64,000 nucleotides of DNA, from positions 3,316,492-3,380,491 of the forward strand of contig SSNP01000050.1 in assembly GCA_006937955.1 (NCBI GenBank), given 5' to 3'. Source of the stretch: Pachypanchax playfairii. Lineage: Eukaryota; Chordata; Actinopteri; Cyprinodontiformes; Aplocheilidae. Positions 21,754 to 33,018 of the stretch are shown here, piece by piece. The stretch's first letter is position 1; the number at the start of each line of letters is the position of its first letter. The translations under genes were made by a program, and so were the position numbers. Below the pieces are notes generated by a model that worked only from the letters and a program-made list of their open reading frames with translations, did no database searches and was not told where the DNA came from.

Positions 21754-24492
21754 GTCATAAAACAGTCAATATCTAAACCTGCTTTTTTCCTGTTCAGGGT
21801 CACGGGTAGCTGGTGTCTGTCTCCAGCAGTCATTAAGAGAGATGTGGAGATCGTAGACTGGAAGCTCTAACATCACATTAGATAAACTAAGAATGAGGCT
21901 ATACTTTTTCTTTTTCTTTTAATAACAGACTTAACTTTTTTTAGAAAGAAACCAGGGATCCTTCAGTGCGCCATAAAATAAAAGGTCTTTTGTTCCAGCA
22001 TTTCGAGTTCCCCAGTGGGAATTATTAAAGTTACCCATTTTATCAAATTGATGGAAAACTAGCAACACATCTGGAGATTGGAGATGTTTTCATTAATGCC
22101 TTATGGTTCAGTGTGCTGAGCCCTAAACAATATCAGTAAATTCTCAAATGGCCGTTAGAGCTCCAAAGTCAAACCGGTGCATCAATTATCCTCCAGAGGG
22201 ATTTACTATTAAGATATTATTGTCTGATAGATAGAATTAGCTCCCTCAGTACAAGAAAAGTGATTCATTTGTCCCATTGTGAGAACTCAGATTTAAATTT
22301 ACTTTATTTATCCCCAAGGGGTAATTGCATGTTTACAGCACCCCAAACGAGCTAAGTCAGATAAATTAAGGGTAAAAGTGCAATGCAATTGTATTAATTG
22401 ATAAAACGAAAAAAAGTTATTTTTGAAAAGAAACTGTCCCACTGGGAGAGGAAATCACCTCTGAAAATAAATTCCAAACAAGGAAAAATAAAACATGGAG
22501 AAAAATAGTTCAGTGTTGAGAGTTTTTTTTTTCTTAGTATTTGAAAAACATTAGATCATTGTGGTTGTTGGGTGTGCATAAAGATCAAAGTAATAAACAA
22601 TTTTCACATATTGTACAGCTCATTTGGGAAAAATCTGTCAAGGTCCAGAGAACACATTTTGCCCCAAATGAGAAGCACAATGGCTATGTGTCATTTGTAA
22701 TGGCTTTTCTTTCTCAGCTGATCTGTGTGCAGAAAAACATTTTACGCTCATTGTTCCAGTCACCAAACTGGTTCAGTGAAAAAACAAGCTGAAAAATAAT
22801 TTAAGAAGCAAGTCTGAAGTGAACCAGCAAAACAGAGATGGTGGGCCTGAACACAATATATACTGAGAGGCTTGATTACTGGATGCAGACCAGGCGGGAG
22901 ATTACAAATTGGCAGCAGGTGTAAGAGGCAGCGCAGCTTCAAGGAGAACTGAGAGAAAACTGTAGTGATAGGAAACTAAATAATGACGGAAATCAAAGAA
23001 GACTAGAAACAAACTGGAAAGCGGTTACAGAGATATGTTGATACAAACCCTGAAAACATACTGAGGGAAAACAAAGATAACTCAAGATCTGTTTATAATA
23101 CAGGTTAAAAAAAAAAAACACGGGAAACCGGGAGTCACACTCAAAGCAAATCACTGAAAAATAGGTAACTGAGAACATAATAATCTATAAGATGAAAACA
23201 ATCACATGAACAGTTCCAACTTTAACAATAAACAAAGCAAAACTGATGTGGTTTAAACTCCTAATTTAAGTGACAACAAAAAATGACATAAAGGCCAATA
23301 AGCAGGAACCTTAATGATTAAAATCTACATTTTACTCAATGGATTAAAAACTGCAGTTCTGATCTGAGAAACATGCAATCTGTCTTTGAGACAAAACTTT
23401 AAAACACAAAATCTTGATTTAGAGCAATTCACTTTTTTGTTTGTTTCACATTTTGAGTTTTCTGTTTATAATTCACTTTTGTTTCTTGAGATTTGAAAGA
23501 TTAAAAAAGGTTTAATTTATGCAATACTATCAAATAAGATTTTTTTTAAATTATTATTATTGTTATATATTAGCGAAGGTTTTGTTTGATGCTCTGAGAA
23601 CTGAAGCTAAAGGCCGCATCCCTGTTGTTGTAAATCCAAAAGGTGGAAACGAAGCATCAATAAATAATGTATGTTAAAAAAACTGTTGTTCTTTCTAGTA
23701 ATAATTTCAAAAGTCATGCTAAAAACCAAAAAAGTCATAGCAATGTTTTTTTAAACTTGACCCCAACGTGGAAGTAAATAAACATGTTATTGATTGTTAT
23801 AGTTGCAGTAACATTGACACTTTATTGACCCATCCCTGAAGAACAGTGGGCAGCCATCTGTTCTAAGCTTGGGAACATCAACATGACTATCAACATCCAC
23901 AGCACACGCAGGAGACCAAGAATCAGTCAAGCTAAAAGTAGTTACAGTACAAACAATGAAGAAGTTTTCTGTCCACTGTTTACATCTAATCTCTAACAGA
24001 TCTGTAAACTCCTCTGTGATTTGACCCTTGATAATTTCACCATCATGTTTCTCTACCTTTTCATTAGGTCTCAGGAGACCCCAGATGTTTTTCTTCTTTT
24101 CCCACAAGACTTTTTCTTCCCAGAAGACAACAGTCTCACTTAAACCTGTTACAATCAACTAACTAATTGATCCTGTGAGGATTTTGTTTCAAACACACCC
24201 TCCACTTCCCGTAGAGACAAAAATTTTTCAGCCAGATGATGCAGACAACTATTGTTTCAATATTTTTTTTTTTTTTCGTAAAATTGATAGTTATCAGGGA
24301 GAGGCTTTCTTAGCACACGTGACTGTGATTGAACTATACATCGTCTATTCTGAGCAAATTTGTAGTGGCATCCAAAACCTTTGTTGTAAATAAAAGACAT
24401 TGGCACATTTTACTTCTTTACTACCTTTTGTAATTTGTAGACTCAAGAGGTTCAGTGTGTTCGTTGGTCCTTAGGTTCTTTGTTTGGAAATA

Positions 24493-26092
24493 CAGTGGGG
24501 CAAAAAAGTATTTAGTCAGCCACCATGTGTAAGTTCTCCCACTTAAAAAGATCAGAGAGGCCTGTAATTTTCATCATAGGTATACCTCAACTATGAGAGA
24601 CAAAATGAGGAAAAAAAATCCAGAAAATCACATTGTCTGATTTTTAAAGAATTTATTTGCAAATTATGGTGGAAAATAAGTATTTGGTCACCTACAAACA
24701 AGTAAGATTTCTGGCTTTCACAGACCTGTAACTTCTTTAAGAGGCTCCTCAGTCCTCCACTCGTTACCTGTATTAATGGCACCTGTGTGAACTCGTTATC
24801 AGTATAAAAGACACCTGTCCACAACCTCAAACAGTCACGCTCCAAACTCCACTATGGCCAAGACCAAAGAGCTGTCAAAGGACACCAGAAACAAAATTGT
24901 AGACCTTCACCAGGCTGGGAAGACTGAATCTGCAATAGGTAAGCAGCTTGGTGTGAAGAAATCAACTGTGGGAGCAATTATTAGAAAATGGAAGACATAC
25001 AAGACCACTGATAATCTCCCTCGATCTGGGGCTCCACGCAAGATCTCACCCCGTGGGGTCAAAATGATCACAAGAACGGTGAGCAAAAATCCCAGAACCA
25101 CACGGAGGGACCTAGTGAATGACCTGCAGAGAGCTGGGACCAAAGTAACAAAGGCTACCATCAGTAACACACTACGCCGCCAGGGACTCAAATCCTGCAG
25201 TGCCAGACGTGTCCCCCTGCTGAAGCCAGGACACGTCCAGGCCCGTCTGCGGTTTGCTAGAGAGCATTTGGATGATCCAGAAGAGGATTGGGAGAACATC
25301 ATATGGTCAGATGAAACCAAAATAGAACTTTTTGGTAGAAACTCAACTTGTCGTGTTTGGAGGGGAAAGAATGCTGAGTTGGATCCAAAGAACACCATAC
25401 CTACTGTAAAGCATGGGGGTGGAAACATCATGCTTTGGGGCTGTTTTTCTGCAAGGGGACCAGGACGACTGATCCGTGTAAAGGAAAGAATGAATGGGGC
25501 CATGTATCGTAAGATTTTGAGTGAAAACCTCCTTCCATCAGCAAGGGCATTGAAAATGAGACGTGGCTGGGTCTTTCAGCATGACAATGATCCCAAACAC
25601 ACCGCCCGGGCAACGAAGGAGTGGCTTCGTAAGAAGCATTTCAAGGTCCTGGAGTGGCCTAGCCAGTCTCCAGATCTCAACCCCATAGAAAATCTCTGGA
25701 GGGAGTTGAAAGTCCGTGTTACCCAGCGTCAGCCCCAAAACATCACTGCTCTAGAGGAGATCTGCATGGAGGAATGGGCCAAAATACCAGCAACAGTGTG
25801 TGAAAACCTTGTGAAGACTTACAGAAAACGTTTGACCTCTGTCATTGCCAACAAAGGCTATATAACAAAGTATTGAGATTAACTTTTGTTATTGACCAAA
25901 TACTTATTTTCCACCATAATTTGCAAATAAATTCTTTAAAAATCAGACAATGTGATTTTCTGGATTTTTTTTCCTCATTTTGTCTCTCATAGTTGAGGTA
26001 TACCTATGATGAAAATTACAGGCCTCTCTGATCTTTTTAAGTGGGAGAACTTACACAATTGGTGGCTGACTAAATACTTTTTTGCCCCACTG
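24493..26092 (+). mobile_element. Tc1-like transposon, copy 3 (complete)
   Basis: Same family as copy 1, 1600 bp, with TA at 24491-24492 and 26093-26094. The left tip has a private 3-base deletion (caccatgtgt for caccaattgtgt), just inside the outer direct repeat. Confidence 0.96.
24854..25876 (+). CDS. Tc1-like transposase (DD34E), copy 3
   Basis: Intact 340 residues with D153, D244 and E279. The only difference from the majority is T instead of A at 290, in the helix after the catalytic Glu, which is not an obviously disabling place. Confidence 0.96.
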   Translation: MAKTKELSKDTRNKIVDLHQAGKTESAIGKQLGVKKSTVGAIIRKWKTYKTTDNLPRSGAPRKISPRGVKMITRTVSKNPRTTRRDLVNDLQRAGTKVTKATISNTLRRQGLKSCSARRVPLLKPGHVQARLRFAREHLDDPEEDWENIIWSDETKIELFGRNSTCRVWRGKNAELDPKNTIPTVKHGGGNIMLWGCFSARGPGRLIRVKERMNGAMYRKILSENLLPSARALKMRRGWVFQHDNDPKHTARATKEWLRKKHFKVLEWPSQSPDLNPIENLWRELKVRVTQRQPQNITALEEICMEEWAKIPATVCENLVKTYRKRLTSVIANKGYITKY

Positions 26093-26094
26093 TA

Positions 26095-27118
26095 TCTTTC
26101 TCCTCAAAAGGCAAAGAACATTCGATGTTACTGCAAATCAATTTTAAATAATTTTAAGTGTAATTATTATGACCAATGCAAGAAAACTGAAGCACGCTAC
26201 TCTATTTGAGATTCCATCATGATTTCTGACCATTTTCTTGCCCCCCAGGGTTTGAAAAATATGAAAAGTATACATCAAATGTTTTATCGTTAATTTTTGT
26301 TTCTATATTTTTCATCAAATAAATTCTCCCAGGACAGGAACATTAAATATGATGTTATTTTTACTTTCTTTGCATTGTCAGAGCAACAGGCAAATGTTTG
26401 GACACACTCAGAGGAGAAGGACCCAACAATGGCCAAGTTTCAAAATTTTAGCTTAAAGTTTTAAAAGTTATTCAGTAGCCTACTGCTTTAAGCTACTGTT
26501 TTGAAACTTGTCTGAATGGATACTAACCAAAAAACATGTTCAGCTTCATATCAGATATCACTCTGGACCCTCTGATCGCTCTACAAAACGCTGAGAAACT
26601 TCAGTGCTTCAAGTCGCGGCCGTGAGTGGGTGGTTCCTTTGCTGCTTTACGGCAACGCTGTTTGTTGCAGCAGTGGTCGCCATTCGCTCCTATAAAGGCA
26701 AGCAGTTAGCTTCTTTGGCTCACTGACCGGCTGTTTACAACAATTGTAATTCCGCTTTTAACCACTGGTTGGAAAAACCGGAAACATTACCTAGTACTGC
26801 TATAAGCTAGAAAGGTGTGAATATAAAAGTATGCCATACAATGTTGACAAAACTGGAAAAAACTTGAAAAATTGTACCCATTGCTAATAATCTTTATTTT
26901 TGGCAAAACAGGTGAGAAACCCAGCTTTATGAAATGCCTCCATAGTAACACTAATCAGAGTTTAAATATGTCACCAAAAGTTGTTTTTTACACAATCATA
27001 GTTTTGTATATGTGATTTATTTATTTAGATTTATCAGAGAATGTTAATCTGACTGTTGATGTTGTTTGTTACTTTTGAACTTGTTGTTTACCTATAGTCT
27101 TGGTGGTTTTGTTGTATG
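26095..27118. other. AT-rich noncoding stretch
   Basis: No gene or clear repeat end. A short inverted repeat pairs gcttaaag near 26452 with ctttaagc near 26487. Confidence 0.45.
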
Positions 27119-28603
27119 GGTTGCCATTTGTAAAGTTACACAGTCAAATATTAACAGCAATATTTTTGGTTATTTAGCCTGTAATAGGAGAAAAAAATTA
27201 GCTTCATTTTTCAAATGGATAGTTTCACCTTGTTATTCATTTATTTATACATGTTACATTTACTAACTAAATATTTAGTTAACAAGCTAAATATTTAATT
27301 TGAAGTTAAATGTTTATTTTACAAAATGATATTTACTTTTCAACCTAAATATTTAGTTTCTAAATTAAATATGTAACTTGAAAGCAAAATATTTTGCTCC
27401 AACCTAAATATTTAACTAATATGCAAATTAACTTGCCATTAAGAGGAAGTGGACTAGCAAAATAAAAGCTAGACATTGTGAACTTCTACACCACGGCTCT
27501 AGCACCAGCATCTGAACATCTGTGATGTTGGATAATAGTGAGTTATGATTGATTGATTTTAAGCGCTTTAAGTACATTGATGCAGCTCATGAAAAGCTCT
27601 TGTAGCGAGCCCAGTCGTGCGTGTGTAGTTGTGCTGTTGTTTACTTTGTAGATAGACTAGGTCTGTTGGTCAAGTTTTTTTTCGTTAACTAGCTAGCTAG
27701 CTTTGTAGGCTCGACTTTTTTTTCCCGTTCAAGAGAGTGTTGCTCCAACAACATCATTCACTGATGTTGGAGATCATGGATGACTCTTTTTTTTTGTCCA
27801 GATAAAAGAAAACAGAACACCGCAGACTTGGGGATGGTCTAAGTTGGAGGTAGACGAACGCTCTGCCACTGTGTCTGAGTCTAACATGAGTTGTTTAATG
27901 GAGGAGCTATGGCTCGCCAGAGAAACGGACACTGAGATCAGACAACAAGAGCAGGTGCAATGATAAAAGTTAAATGAGTCTTTTTTTGGGGTGTTTTAGG
28001 ACCCAGTTCAGGTGGTGGCAAACTGGAACAAATAATTGTTGTCGGTCCAAAGGTTGTGAATATGTACATGTGTAAATGCTTTCTTTTTCAATAAAAGTGT
28101 GCAGAGCTACAAAGATGTGTCATGAATCCTCCCATGAGGGTTATACTTGTGGCATATTAGGGTGAAAAACAAAACTGAGGCAGCAGTCTGCAAGTTCACT
28201 GTAAAAGTTTGCAAGGTTCAGCTTTTATGTCGATAGTCCACTTGCGCTTATCGGCAAGTGAATTTGCGTATTAGGTTAATATTTAGATTGGCGCTAAATA
28301 TTTAGCTTTCAAGCTAAATGTTTAATTTAAAAACTAAATATTTAGTCCAGAAAATAAATATTTAGGTCAGATCAAAATATCTAATTTGCAAACTAAAAAT
28401 TTAGTTTAAATATTTATTTTTGAAAAGAAATTTGTAGCTTTTCAGCTAAATGTTTCGTATGTAAATGTAACATTTAAAAGTAAATGAATAACAAGGTAAA
28501 AATATGCATTTGAAAAATGAACCTCATTTTTTTATCCTATGACAGGCTAAATAACCAAAAATATTTCTGTTAATATTTGACTGTGTAATTTTACAAAGGG
28601 CAG
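27119..28603. mobile_element. Decayed element with long inverted arms of 20-bp palindromes
   Basis: Left arm (about 27119-27420) and right arm (about 28260-28603) are diverged inverted copies. Both share an outer GCC.TTTGTAAA.TTACACAG stretch leading into a TCAAATATTAACAG block and a TTTTTGGTTATTTAGCCTGT block. Each arm then carries about eight variants of a CTAAATATTTAG palindrome spaced about 20 bp apart, for example ctaaatatttagctttcaag and ctaaatgtttaatttaaaaa in succession. The core (27525-28110) resembles the Myb gene of the Harbinger at 16505-20522. No clean target duplication is visible at the inferred ends. Confidence 0.65.
27525..28110 (+). pseudogene. Remnant of a Harbinger-type Myb gene
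   Basis: Two stretches match the intact Myb gene at 16873-18125. At 27535-27610 the intron-1 start is recognisable (gtgagt...atgattgatt, gcagctcatgaaaa, ctcttgt). At about 27900-27963 an exon encodes MEELWLARETDTEIRQQEQ, the counterpart of AEEMRLARETDAGLRTREAE in the intact coiled coil. The SANT exon is absent. A polyadenylation-like aataaaagtg lies near 28091. Confidence 0.6.
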
Positions 28604-28613
28604 ACAATATTGT

Positions 28614-28860
28614 TGTTCTGCCAGGCTTCTAAGTATCCGAGTGGCACAGAAGCCAGCTGCACATCGGATGCGGAGGACACAGACCAGGATGACCCTAAGC
28701 TGCCGCCACCAGCACCTGCTCCCAAGCCATCGCATGTGCCAATGACCTGCTGCACTACCTGGTGGACTCAGGGAACAAAACCTCCTCAACCAGATGACTG
28801 AAATTCATGACGAATTGAACAGGCAACTGGTAGCCAAGAGGTGCAACACCAGAAAGACTA
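28614..28860 (+). pseudogene. Possible coding remnant next to the palindromic-arm element
   Basis: A GC-richer stretch reads KYPSGTEASCTSDAEDTDQ then a proline-rich segment, and in the next frame NDLLHYLVDSGNKTSST. Composition and the switch of frame suggest a broken exon of a transposon-associated protein. I do not recognise the family. Confidence 0.3.
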
Positions 28861-28869
28861 CACTGGACT

Positions 28870-31138
28870 CTCTTTTTTTAAGTGACAGTTTCTGCATAAT
28901 GCCAGTTTCTCCCTTATGTAAACAATGTAAACGCCGATCATGAGCATTTTCCTAATAATGAAAAAACACTCACAGGTATCCATTAAATTTTATTCAAAGT
29001 TGAGACATATTCAGAAATGGATTTGACCATGTGTTATTTCATAAAATAAGCTGATGTACTGAGGAAATGGTTTACAGACATTACAAGATGACGAGACACC
29101 CAGACATCCTACCCCTCTGGGGCGGACACCCCACCATAACAGACAAAACATCTGGTCCTGTCAGTGTCTGCTATAGTTAAGTTTCACTGTAGTCTCTTTG
29201 CCTTAGTTATATTTATTTGTGCTCAATTACCATGTGTATTTTATTTCTTTGTGCTTTTATTCAGACTGTGCTGTTACTTTTATGTTGGGCCTTATTTGTG
29301 CTTCTGATGATTTTTATTAGTTTCAGAGTCCCTCCTGTTTATCTTTTGATTATATTCATTTGCCTTTAGTGTTTTTTATTTCTGTTCACAATTTTTCCTT
29401 ATTTGTATTTGTTCATAATACCTTAGTTTTGATTTAGAGTCTTCTCTGTTTGTAATTTACATTCAATGAGTTCTTTGTAATTCATTTGTGTCAGTCAGAA
29501 TTCTGAGTAAATATTCAGAATTCTGAGCTAAAAGTCAGAATTCTTTTTTTTTTCTTCAGTGGCCCTAATCTTCTTCCGTACTTTGCACTTCTATGTTCTC
29601 TGTCCACTTAATATACCACACCTGTTCACCATTAGCCTGATTCATTCATTGCCCTTAATCTCCAGCCGTTTGCAATCAGCAATCACCTGACCTCTGTATA
29701 AATTCTCCTTTGTTTGTTCACTTCTTCATGTTTCTGTGTCTCGTGTTATGCTCTTCATTATTCTGAAGGTTTATTTGTAGTCACTTTGTCATTAAAAGTA
29801 TTCTGTTTCATTTTTACATTGAGTTTCTGAGATCTGCCTGCACCTGGATCCATTGTGCTCATTTGACTGAATATTTCATAAAAGAAACTCTTACCCCCAC
29901 AATTTTATTAGTAAATGTATAACTCACAAAAAGTTACAGATACTGTATTTGGCTTTTAGGTAAAAATTTTAAGTTCTCGCTACTGGGATGTTACATCATG
30001 AACGAAGGGCATTTAAGTTGAAATGTGCAGTAATGATTTCCTTATCTCAATTTATTGAAATAAAAGTCAACCAAGTGGTGGGTAAACCACAACAAAACAT
30101 ATCAGTGTCTCAACGTGTCATGTGACCTTGCGCATCAATTCCAGCTTGATAACAAAGTCTTGTGCTGTTCACAAGTCAATTTCTTGTCTGTTGAGGCGTG
30201 ACGTCCTGGTCTTCATGAAGGGCAGCCCTCAGGTCATTGAGGTTGTTAGTTCAGAGACACGAGCCTCTACATGGTGACTCAGCTGATCTTAGAGGTTTTC
30301 TATGGGATTCAAATCTCTCCATTCGAGGTGTCACAGTCTCCAGCAGCCGTTCCCTGTGAAGATGAAATCAGGCCTGTGTTGTTTATGCAGAGGGACAATT
30401 ACTGAGCTTATTTTAAACATCTGTGAGATTTCAGGCTTGTTGTATTCATTGTGTATTTGCCACAAATGGCATCCATCTTTTCTCTTCCTTGATGCAAAAG
30501 TATAATTACTATATACACACACTTTTTTGTTCTTTAATCTCTGGTAAATGACTTTACATACATCAATCTGCTTTTTGCTGACAAACATAAGATTTTGTGG
30601 GTCAGTTCTCTCATTCAGGCTGATCCTGAAAACACCCAGTTATTGGCAACAAAATCCCACAGAAAAGGAATTTTCAGTCAACACACGTTAAGGCAAACTG
30701 GTGTAAGACAACTGGTATGTTCTTCCTGAGTATCAGCTGGTTAATCAGCTGAATAACTTCAGAACTCCCCAGTGACTCAGTACAGTGGTCGACTGTTATA
30801 TGCACGACCTCGGTGCCCAGCAGTTTTGTGCATATGTAAGTGTTTTGTGCATTTATCCGTCGGTGGTCATTTGGACTGTAAACACTGGTAGCAGCGTTCA
30901 GTATTGATAACAGATAAACAGAAATGATGTAATAACGCAATTAAAATATATTAGGAGAATAAAACTGTCAAACAGACAGAGTTATACTTGTAGAGCGGAT
31001 CCACTATAACACTGGTAACAGATGCGCCAGATAGGCCTACTCGTGATAAGTGTGATTTATTACCTTTTTTCAAGTTCTGCAAAATCCTTTTAATGCCCCA
31101 TTTATTTAAATTGGGGGAAGAGAGTTTATGGGCATCAG
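28870..31138. other. Noncoding stretch, LTR-like segment inside
   Basis: About 29560-29870 has LTR-like order: a CT-rich region, TATA-like tctgtataaattc near 29693, and a polyadenylation-like cattaaaagt near 29790. Ends and a target duplication are not visible. No gene is seen elsewhere in this stretch. Confidence 0.35.
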
Positions 31139-31504
31139 CAGTGTTGGGAACATTAATTTAAAAAGTAATTAGTTATAATTACTCACTGCTTGTTCCAAAA
31201 AGTAATTGAGTTAGTAACTGAATTACTCTACAAAAAGTAACTAGTTACCAGAGAAAGTAACTGAGTGATTTCTTGTGCTAAGCTAATAACACTTGGCAAC
31301 AAAACTGATTCTTCTTCAACACGTGGTCTGTCAGCACCAGGGATCACAGTTTGTTTTATGGATTTATAGTAACGCACTGCATTTTACGTTCACTAACGAT
31401 AACGGCGTTGTAAAATTGAAAATTGTTATTCGATATTTCCGTTGCTGAAAATCCAACCACGTTGCGTAATACTGTTACTTTAAACGGCGTTATTCCAAAC
31501 ACTG
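31139..31504. mobile_element. hAT-type MITE, 8-bp target duplication
   Basis: 366 bp, starting CAGTGTTGGGAA and ending TTCCAAACACTG. The flanking octamers ggcatcag (31131-31138) and gacatcag (31505-31512) match at 7 of 8 positions, as expected for hAT insertion. The body is made of aaaagtaattagttac-type repeats with no coding capacity. Tc1 copy 4 begins 30 bp beyond its right end. Confidence 0.82.
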
Positions 31505-31534
31505 GACATCAGTGTGATCTGAAGAACACAGGTA

Positions 31535-33016
31535 CAGTGGGGCAAAAAAGTATTTAGTCAGCCACCAATTGTGTAAGTTCTCCCACTTAAAAAGGAAAAT
31601 AAGTATTTGGTCACCTACAAACAAGTAAGATTTCTGGCTTTCACAGACCTGTAACTTCTTTAAGAGGCTCCTCGGTCCTCCACTCGTTACCTGTATTAAT
31701 GGCACCTGTGTGAACTCGTTATCAGTATAAAAGACACCTGTCCACAACCTCAAACAGTCACGCTCCAAACTCCACTATGGCCAAGACCAAAGAGCTGTCA
31801 AAGGACACCAGAAACAAAATTGTAGACCTTCACCAGGCTGGGAAGACTGAATCTGCAATAGGTAAGCAGCTTGGTGTGAAGAAATCAACTGTGGGAGCAA
31901 TTATTAGAAAATGGAAGACATACAAGACCACTGATAATCTCCCTCGATCTGGGGCTCCACGCAAGATCTCACCCCGTGGGGTCAAAATGATCACAAGAAC
32001 GGTGAGCAAAAATCCCAGAACCACACGGAGGGACCTAGTGAATGACCTGCAGAGAGCTGGGACCAAAGTAACAAAGGCTACCATCAGTAACACACTACGT
32101 CGCCAGGGACTCAAATCCTGCAGTGCCAGACGTGTCCCCCTGCTGAAGCCAGGACACGTCCAGGCCCGTCTGCGGTTTGCTAGAGAGCATTTGGATGATC
32201 CAGAAGAGGATTGGGAGAACATCATATGGTCAGATGAAACCAAAATAGAACTTTTTGGTAGAAACTCAACTTGTCGTGTTTGGAGGGGAAAGAATGCTGA
32301 GTTGGATCCAAAGAACACCATACCTACTGTAAAGCATGGGGGTGGAAACATCATGCTTTGGGGCTGTTTTTCTGCAAGGGGACCAGGACGACTGATCCGT
32401 GTAAAGGAAAGAATGAATGGGGCCATGTATCGTAAGATTTTGAGTGAAAACCTCCTTCCATCAGCAAGGGCATTGAAAATGAGACGTGGCTGGGTCTTTC
32501 AGCATGACAATGATCCCAAACACACCGCCCGGGCAACGAAGGAGTGGCTTCGTAAGAAGCATTTCAAGGTCCTGGAGTGGCCTAGCCAGTCTCCAGATCT
32601 CAACCCCATAGAAAATCTCTGGAGGGAGTTGAAAGTCCGTGTTGCCCAGCGTCAGCCCCAAAACATCACTGCTCTAGAGGAGATCTGCATGGAGGAATGG
32701 GCCAAAATACCAGCAACAGTGTGTGAAAACCTTGTGAAGACTTACAGAAAACGTTTGACCTCTGTCATTGCCAACAAAGGCTATATAACAAAGTATTGAG
32801 ATTAACTTTTGTTATTGACCAAATACTTATTTTCCACCATAATTTGCAAATAAATTCTTTAAAAATCAGACAATGTGATTTTCTGGATTTTTTTTTCCTC
32901 ATTTTGTCTCTCATAGTTGAGGTATACCTATGATGAAAATTACAGGCCTCTCTGATCTTTTTAAGTGGGAGAACTTACACAATTGGTGGCTGACTAAATA
33001 CTTTTTTGCCCCACTG
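31535..33016 (+). mobile_element. Tc1-like transposon, copy 4 (left-repeat deletion)
   Basis: Same family as copy 1, with TA at 31533-31534 and 33017-33018. It is 1482 bp because 121 bp are missing from the left repeat. The outer tip runs to cacttaaaaag and joins directly to gaaaataagtatttggtca. Both direct-repeat cores survive but lie much closer together. The right repeat is complete. Confidence 0.95.
31777..32799 (+). CDS. Tc1-like transposase (DD34E), copy 4
   Basis: Intact 340 residues, identical in protein to copy 2 and to the majority sequence. One silent change is visible (ctacgtcgcc for ctacgccgcc). The TATAAAAG box upstream is retained despite the left-repeat deletion. Confidence 0.96.
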   Translation: MAKTKELSKDTRNKIVDLHQAGKTESAIGKQLGVKKSTVGAIIRKWKTYKTTDNLPRSGAPRKISPRGVKMITRTVSKNPRTTRRDLVNDLQRAGTKVTKATISNTLRRQGLKSCSARRVPLLKPGHVQARLRFAREHLDDPEEDWENIIWSDETKIELFGRNSTCRVWRGKNAELDPKNTIPTVKHGGGNIMLWGCFSARGPGRLIRVKERMNGAMYRKILSENLLPSARALKMRRGWVFQHDNDPKHTARATKEWLRKKHFKVLEWPSQSPDLNPIENLWRELKVRVAQRQPQNITALEEICMEEWAKIPATVCENLVKTYRKRLTSVIANKGYITKY

Positions 33017-33018
33017 TA

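Larger units (their letters stand above)
20526..24490. other. Noncoding stretch with retroposon fragments
   Basis: No gene recognised. A 14-base poly-C lies at about 20981-20994. The repeats I can support are listed separately (21110-21250, 21600-21753). Segments near 21995-22040 and 22290-22340 contain phrases such as tttatccccaaggggtaatt that recur in fish repeats, but ends were not found. Confidence 0.45.
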
